This document shows, piece after piece, positions 53,798 through 57,500 of a DNA stretch of 57,500 nt. A model generated the notes under the pieces. It ran no database searches and was not told the DNA's origin. It worked only from the letters and a program-made list of their open reading frames with translations. The stretch is from Deinococcus metallilatus. Its GTDB lineage: Bacteria > Deinococcota > Deinococci > Deinococcales > Deinococcaceae. Position 1 is the stretch's first letter. The number at the start of each line of letters is the position of its first letter. The position numbers were made by a program, and so were the translations under genes. The stretch is taken from positions 257,501 through 315,000 of the forward strand of contig NZ_CP038512.1 in assembly GCF_004758605.1 (NCBI RefSeq), given 5' to 3'.

Positions 53798-54438
53798 ATG
53801 TTTACCGGAATCGTGGAACAGGTGGGGCGCGTGAGGCGTGCCGAGGAACGGAATGGCATCCTCACCGTGACGGTGGCCCCGGAACGGATGTGGACAGACC
53901 TGGAACTGGGGGAGAGCGTCGCCTGCTCCGGCACCTGCCTGACGGTGACGGGCTGGGACGGGGAGAGTTTCACCGCCGACCTCTCGCAGGAGACGCTGAA
54001 GAAGACCGCCCCCAACTGGCACGCTGGGGTACGCCTGAACCTGGAACGCGCCATGACCGCTGCTGGCCGCTTCGGCGGGCACGTCGTCAGCGGACACGTG
54101 GACGGCACGGGCGAGATTCTGGAGCTGCGCGAGGCACCGGGGGCCTACACCCTGCGCGTCCGCGCCGCGCCCCACCTCGCCCGCTACCTCGTCCCCAAGG
54201 GCAGCGTCACCGTGGACGGCGTGAGCCTGACCGTGGTGGACACGGGGGGTCCGGGGGGCAGCCGCACCGACCTCGCGCCGGACGAGTTCACCCTCTGGCT
54301 GGTGCCGCACACCCTGGCCGTCACCGCGCTGGGGGAGTGGCGGGAGGGCGCCGGGGTGAATCTGGAGGCCGACCAGATGGCGAAGTATGTAGAGCGGCTG
54401 CTCTTGATGCGGGACTTCGGGTGGACGGAGGTGAGCGC

Positions 54439-54442
<4 letters not shown>
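53798..54442 (+). CDS. ribE: Riboflavin synthase alpha chain
   Basis: 214 residues with two lumazine-binding repeats, starting [12 protein letters not shown] and the second [15 protein letters not shown] near 87. Converts two lumazines into riboflavin and a pyrimidine. GGGAGGAG before ATG 53798. Its stop overlaps the GTG start of ribBA (GTGA at 54439-54442). Confidence 0.93.
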
Positions 54443-56114
<1,672 letters not shown>

Positions 56115-56751
56115 GCAAAGGTGTACTGAGCGAAAAGGAGCGCGGGGGAAAGGGAGACAGGGCACCGCAAAGGTCGGTTTTGGAAGTGCTCGCCCCGTTC
56201 AACCCCTCAGTCAGCTTCCCTCAAGGGGAACCAGGGACTCTATTTGCCCTCCAGGAAGCCAATGTCATTGCCTCCTCTTGAGAAGCTTGATGTGCAATAG
56301 AAATTTGCTGCCTCGGATGGGCTTTTTTCTCCCTCTCCCCTTGCGGGAGAGGGTTGGGGAGGGGGGTGGCAGCCGCTCGGCTGCCCTCAAAACAGACTAG
56401 GCATTCGGTCATCCAGTGGCCTCTCTATGCCCGGCTCGTTCACCCCCACCCGGCCTCCCCCCTCTCCTGCGGAGCTGTGCCAGTCAAGGGGGAGGAGCTT
56501 TTTTATCGCTCCACACGTCGTTTCTTCTTGATCAGAGACTGACATGCATCACTCAGTCTTGAGGGGAGGTGTCCCGCAGGGCCGGACTCGCAGAGCTGCG
56601 CGGCAGAGGAGTTCAATCGGGGCTGTGTGAACCCGGCCACTTTCCGGTGGCCCTGGGAAAGGGAGAGCGGCATCACACCCTTTCCCCCGCCCCCTCTGTT
56701 AAGCTGCCCTGTTTGGACGGGGCCGCGCGTGTCCCGCATCAGGGGGATAAC
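56115..56751 (+). repeat. Mosaic intergenic repeat, copy 3 (two blocks)
   Basis: No gene in ~640 bases. Block one (56160-56305): GGTCGGTTTTGGAAGTGCTC, TCAACCCCTCAGTCAGCTTC, CCTCAAGGGGAACCAGGGAC, TTGCCTCC...CTTGATGTGCAATAGAA. A palindromic CCCTCTCCCCTTGCGGGAGA piece follows (56330-56350). Block two (56550-56612): GAGGGGAGGTGTCCCGCAGG, GCCGGACTCGCAGAGCTGCG. The orders match copies 1 and 2. Confidence 0.7.

Positions 56752-57500
<749 letters not shown>

Overview
The window looks like the chromosome of a Deinococcus species. It is GC-rich. Many genes have a TANNNT -10 box only 5 to 7 bases before the start codon, the leaderless-transcript signature established for Deinococcus. The gene content (omega subunit, Taq-type M32 carboxypeptidase, AMIN/Amidase_3 protein, several small acidic or proline-rich proteins) fits. 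The species cannot be named from this sequence alone.

Layout. Bases 1-5045 hold the start of a dynamin-like GTPase gene and a tight leftward cluster of four prepilin-like genes. tRNA-Asp and tRNA-Phe follow at 5290-5464. The 3' part of tRNA-Phe is repeated exactly (50 bp) at 29597-29646, so bases 5416-29646 form a roughly 24-kb genomic island integrated in tRNA-Phe. It begins with a tyrosine recombinase gene that has lost its central catalytic region. It also carries an ISL3-family and an IS5-family insertion.

The core of the island is a set of leftward defence-type genes: SNF2-family helicase with a DUF3883 end, PLD-family nuclease, a small unknown ORF, an AlbA_2/Schlafen-like protein, a small exported protein, a DUF1156 adenine methylase, a HEPN-DUF499 ATPase, and a single-subunit (family A/T7-like) polymerase homologue 10 bases downstream of the ATPase. 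Helicase, methylase and polymerase each carry a frame break, two of them in G runs. The system is therefore decaying, switchable by slippage, or affected by assembly errors. The right part of the island holds very small overlapping ORFs, a SHOCT protein, and membrane or exported proteins. Just outside attR lies a chimeric remnant (integrase N-terminus joined to a helicase Walker A region) and a zinc-ribbon/membrane-protein gene pair.

From about 31.6 kb the sequence is ordinary chromosome: IclR regulator, winged-helix regulator divergent from an MFS transporter, sugar nucleotidyltransferase, alpha/beta hydrolase without its serine, OmpR-type response regulator, dienelactone hydrolase, P1 peptidase, a Nudix-Nudix-HIT operon (the HIT protein has lost its histidine motif), acetyltransferase, DUF418 protein, amidase, Na+/H+ antiporter, rpoZ, a kinase-like protein, M32 carboxypeptidase, KptA, a sirtuin, an FMN-riboswitch-controlled ribD-ribE-ribBA-ribH operon, and the start of a PDZ/radical-SAM DUF512-family gene. 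A mosaic family of intergenic repeats occurs at several places in this part. I did not see it inside the island, which supports a foreign origin for the island.
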